From the NCBI GenBank assembly GCA_020216965.1, contig JAIWOJ010000110.1, positions 1 through 6,955 on the forward strand: 6,955 nucleotides of DNA, in the 5' to 3' direction. Position 1 is the first letter of the stretch. The number at the start of each line of letters is the position of its first letter. A program made the translations under genes and the position numbers. The stretch is from Prosthecobacter sp. (GTDB lineage Bacteria > Verrucomicrobiota > Verrucomicrobiia > Verrucomicrobiales > Verrucomicrobiaceae). The notes below the pieces were generated by a model. It was not told the origin of the DNA and made no database searches. It saw only the letters and a program-made list of their open reading frames with translations. Below, piece by piece: positions 5,763 to 6,955 of this stretch.

Positions 5763-5776
5763 GGCGGACATCCGCC
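5763..5776 (+). terminator. Short GC-rich hairpin just after fabH
   Basis: GGCGGA and TCCGCC form a perfect inverted repeat starting two bases after the fabH stop codon; in a folded RNA, five pairs would close a four-base loop. The following bases (GTTGCCCAGCCCTTTGTT) contain only a short T run, so termination would be weak. It may stabilise the fabH message end or reduce read-through into the next gene. Confidence 0.35.
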
Positions 5777-5801
5777 GTTGCCCAGCCCTTTGTTCCGCGC
5801 C

Positions 5802-6656
5802 ATGCTCCCATTCATGAGCCTACGCCTGCCCCTCATCGCGCTGCTTTTCTGCCTGCCTAGCCTAGCCCAGGAGACCTCCCCGCCGTCGGGAACACCCACC
5901 GCAGGCACCGCCCCTAGCCTGGAGCGCATCATCGCCGCCGCCACGCAAATGCCCGCCTGGCGCTCTGCGCGCCATCAGGTCGAGCGGCTCACCATCCTGC
6001 GGGACAAAGCACTGGCTCAGAAGGATCGCAGTGATCCCATCTCAGACCGCTACGTCATCACCCTCCATGGTGGACCGGTGGACCTCGTGCGCTTCTTCGG
6101 CCTCGCGCGCATCGTCTGCGGTGGCATGGACCGCCGGGCAGCGCTGCTCAAAGAATACCAGCGCGAGAAAGGTGAAGTTTGTCCTGATGACCTGCCTAGC
6201 AACGCCCTCGGTGCCCTTTTTGGCGAGGAATTGCGCCCTCACATGCGTGACACCGGACACGACCTGCTGCCGGACTTGCGCAAATTTTTCGCAGCCCTCC
6301 AGCCTGCCGATGATGCCACCGTGAAAAGCCACGGTTTCCAGCGGCTCATTGACGGCCTAGGAGCCGAAAATACCGAGGAACAGCGTGCCGCCAGCCGCTC
6401 CTGGCGGACCGCAGAGCCTCTCTGCCTCGCCCCTGTGCTCGCCCCCAGCCTGACGGCCACCCTCACGAGCGGAGAGACCGCTTTGCACGCGGCTGGGCTG
6501 GAGACCCGCCGCATCCAGGGCCTGCCCATCGTCATTGAGCGCATCGGCACCCCAGAGCCGGAGCCGAAACCGACACGCGCCGTTCCGGTGAAAGAAGCCC
6601 CCGCCCCCAAGCCCAAGCCAATGCGCGTGCCCAAAGCCGTGGCTGTGCCTGAGTGA
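5802..6656 (+). CDS. Exported protein of unknown function with Pro/Lys-rich C-terminal tail
   Basis: 284 residues from the ATG at 5802; the in-frame ATG at 5814 would give 280, and neither has a Shine-Dalgarno. The N-terminus (MSLRLPLIALLFCLPSLAQ, residues 5-23) is a signal peptide with likely cleavage around SLA-Q. This places the mature protein in the periplasm or outside the cell. A low-complexity linker (about 24-39) leads into a mostly helical body of about 40-260. No catalytic motif is recognised there. Two cysteines (Cys106 in ARIVCGGMDRR and Cys127 in EVCPDDLP) lie close enough to form a disulfide, and a third (Cys207) lies further on in AEPLCLAP. The tail from about 251 is rich in Pro, Lys, Glu and Ala (PEPEPKP, APKPKPM), like the extended linkers of envelope-spanning proteins. 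It has no membrane anchor beyond the signal peptide. It starts 40 bases after fabH and is probably read from the same transcript. I do not recognise the family. Confidence 0.75.
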   Translation: MLPFMSLRLPLIALLFCLPSLAQETSPPSGTPTAGTAPSLERIIAAATQMPAWRSARHQVERLTILRDKALAQKDRSDPISDRYVITLHGGPVDLVRFFGLARIVCGGMDRRAALLKEYQREKGEVCPDDLPSNALGALFGEELRPHMRDTGHDLLPDLRKFFAALQPADDATVKSHGFQRLIDGLGAENTEEQRAASRSWRTAEPLCLAPVLAPSLTATLTSGETALHAAGLETRRIQGLPIVIERIGTPEPEPKPTRAVPVKEAPAPKPKPMRVPKAVAVPE

Positions 6657-6695
6657 GCAACGCTCAGCGGCCAGCCTTCCAGGATCTTGAATTTG

Positions 6696-6716
6696 TGCCT
6701 CGCTCAGGCATTCTTT
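6696..6716 (+). terminator. Weak intrinsic-terminator-like hairpin
   Basis: TGCCT (6696-6700) and AGGCA (6706-6710) pair over the loop CGCTC, with a possible extra G-U pair. TTCTTT follows directly, then GGCTTCGTTTTC. The 3' arm CTCAGGCA (6703-6710) is also an exact complement of TGCCTGAG (6646-6653) at the end of the upstream gene, so a longer alternative fold exists. Orientation suits the end of the fabH-hypothetical protein transcript. Confidence 0.4.
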
Positions 6717-6747
6717 GGCTTCGTTTTCTAACCGAACCCAACACGCC

Positions 6748-6948
6748 ATGGCCACCTACGTCTATGAGACCATCCCCAGCAGACCGGATGAGCAGCCGCG
6801 CCGTTTTGAAGTGCAGCAGAAAATGAGCGACCCACCGCTAACGACGGACCCACAGACCGGGGAACCCGTGCGCCGCATCATCACAGGTGGCAGTGGCCTC
6901 GTCACCCATGGGGCCAGCATCCTTTCGATGAAGACACGCGGACGCTGA
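6748..6948 (+). CDS. FmdB-like small protein lacking zinc-ribbon cysteines
   Basis: 66 residues. The order MATYVYE (1-7), RRFEVQQKMSDPPLT (18-32) and GEPVRRIITGGSG (38-50) follows the layout of FmdB-type putative regulatory proteins. That layout is a Tyr-rich start, an F-E-x-x-Q-x-M-x-D-x-P-L core, then a conserved turn and arginine strand. In the usual family two CxxC knuckles bind zinc: one after the first YxY and one before the RR strand. Here both are gone: ETIPSRPDEQP replaces the first, and TDPQTGEP the second. No cysteine occurs anywhere in the protein, so it cannot be a cysteine-ligated zinc ribbon. The frame is intact and compact, so it looks like a real variant, not a decaying gene. 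The start at 6748 fits the family N-terminus; the frame is open 11 codons further up without family likeness. No Shine-Dalgarno is visible. Function unknown; family link moderate. Confidence 0.75.
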   Translation: MATYVYETIPSRPDEQPRRFEVQQKMSDPPLTTDPQTGEPVRRIITGGSGLVTHGASILSMKTRGR

Positions 6949-6955
6949 GCCCACC

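Noticed and set aside
5622..5801. 60-residue extension of the exported hypothetical protein into fabH
   Set aside because: It would bury the signal peptide beginning near 5802-5814 and overlaps the fabH active-site region in another frame.

Overview
The window is high-GC bacterial chromosome, densely coded on both strands, with nine genes: eight complete and one cut by the left edge. There are no tRNA or rRNA genes, CRISPR arrays or insertion sequences. The gene mix suggests a Verrucomicrobiota bacterium, perhaps near Prosthecobacter or Verrucomicrobium. It includes a Gfo/Idh/MocA oxidoreductase with a Tat-type leader, a DUF2237 protein, a cysteine-less FmdB-like small protein, and a short single-pass anti-sigma candidate beside an ECF sigma factor. 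Most starts also lack Shine-Dalgarno sequences. The assignment is inferred from gene style, not from a marker gene.

Left part (1-1474, minus strand): a tightly overlapped three-gene cassette. It encodes an ECF-type sigma factor, a 113-residue single-pass membrane protein that is probably its anti-sigma factor, and an exported helical protein of Spy/CpxP/CnrX type that runs off the window. The overlaps are 11 and 4 bases, so translation is probably coupled. The layout (sigma in the cytoplasm, small anti-sigma in the membrane, LTxxQ-type sensor outside) resembles the CnrYXH metal-response system of Cupriavidus and is the most interesting item here.

Middle part (1547-3253): ispE (minus strand, isoprenoid precursor synthesis) lies upstream of the sigma cassette in the same direction. 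It is divergent from a DUF2237 gene across a 97-base gap that holds a perfect 13-base palindrome. DUF2237 converges on acpS (minus strand), which makes the holo form of acyl carrier protein.

Right part (3342-6955, plus strand): a good extended -10 promoter drives an exported Gfo/Idh/MocA-type oxidoreductase. Next comes a 184-base gap with a strong hairpin and a pyrimidine-rich tract, then fabH (initiation of fatty-acid synthesis). An exported protein of unknown function with a proline/lysine-rich tail follows 40 bases later. After a weak terminator-like hairpin comes the 66-residue FmdB-like protein.

acpS and fabH both serve fatty-acid synthesis and ispE serves isoprenoid synthesis, but they lie on different strands and do not form one operon. 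No stretch longer than 300 bases lacks a gene; the longest gap is 4579-4762.
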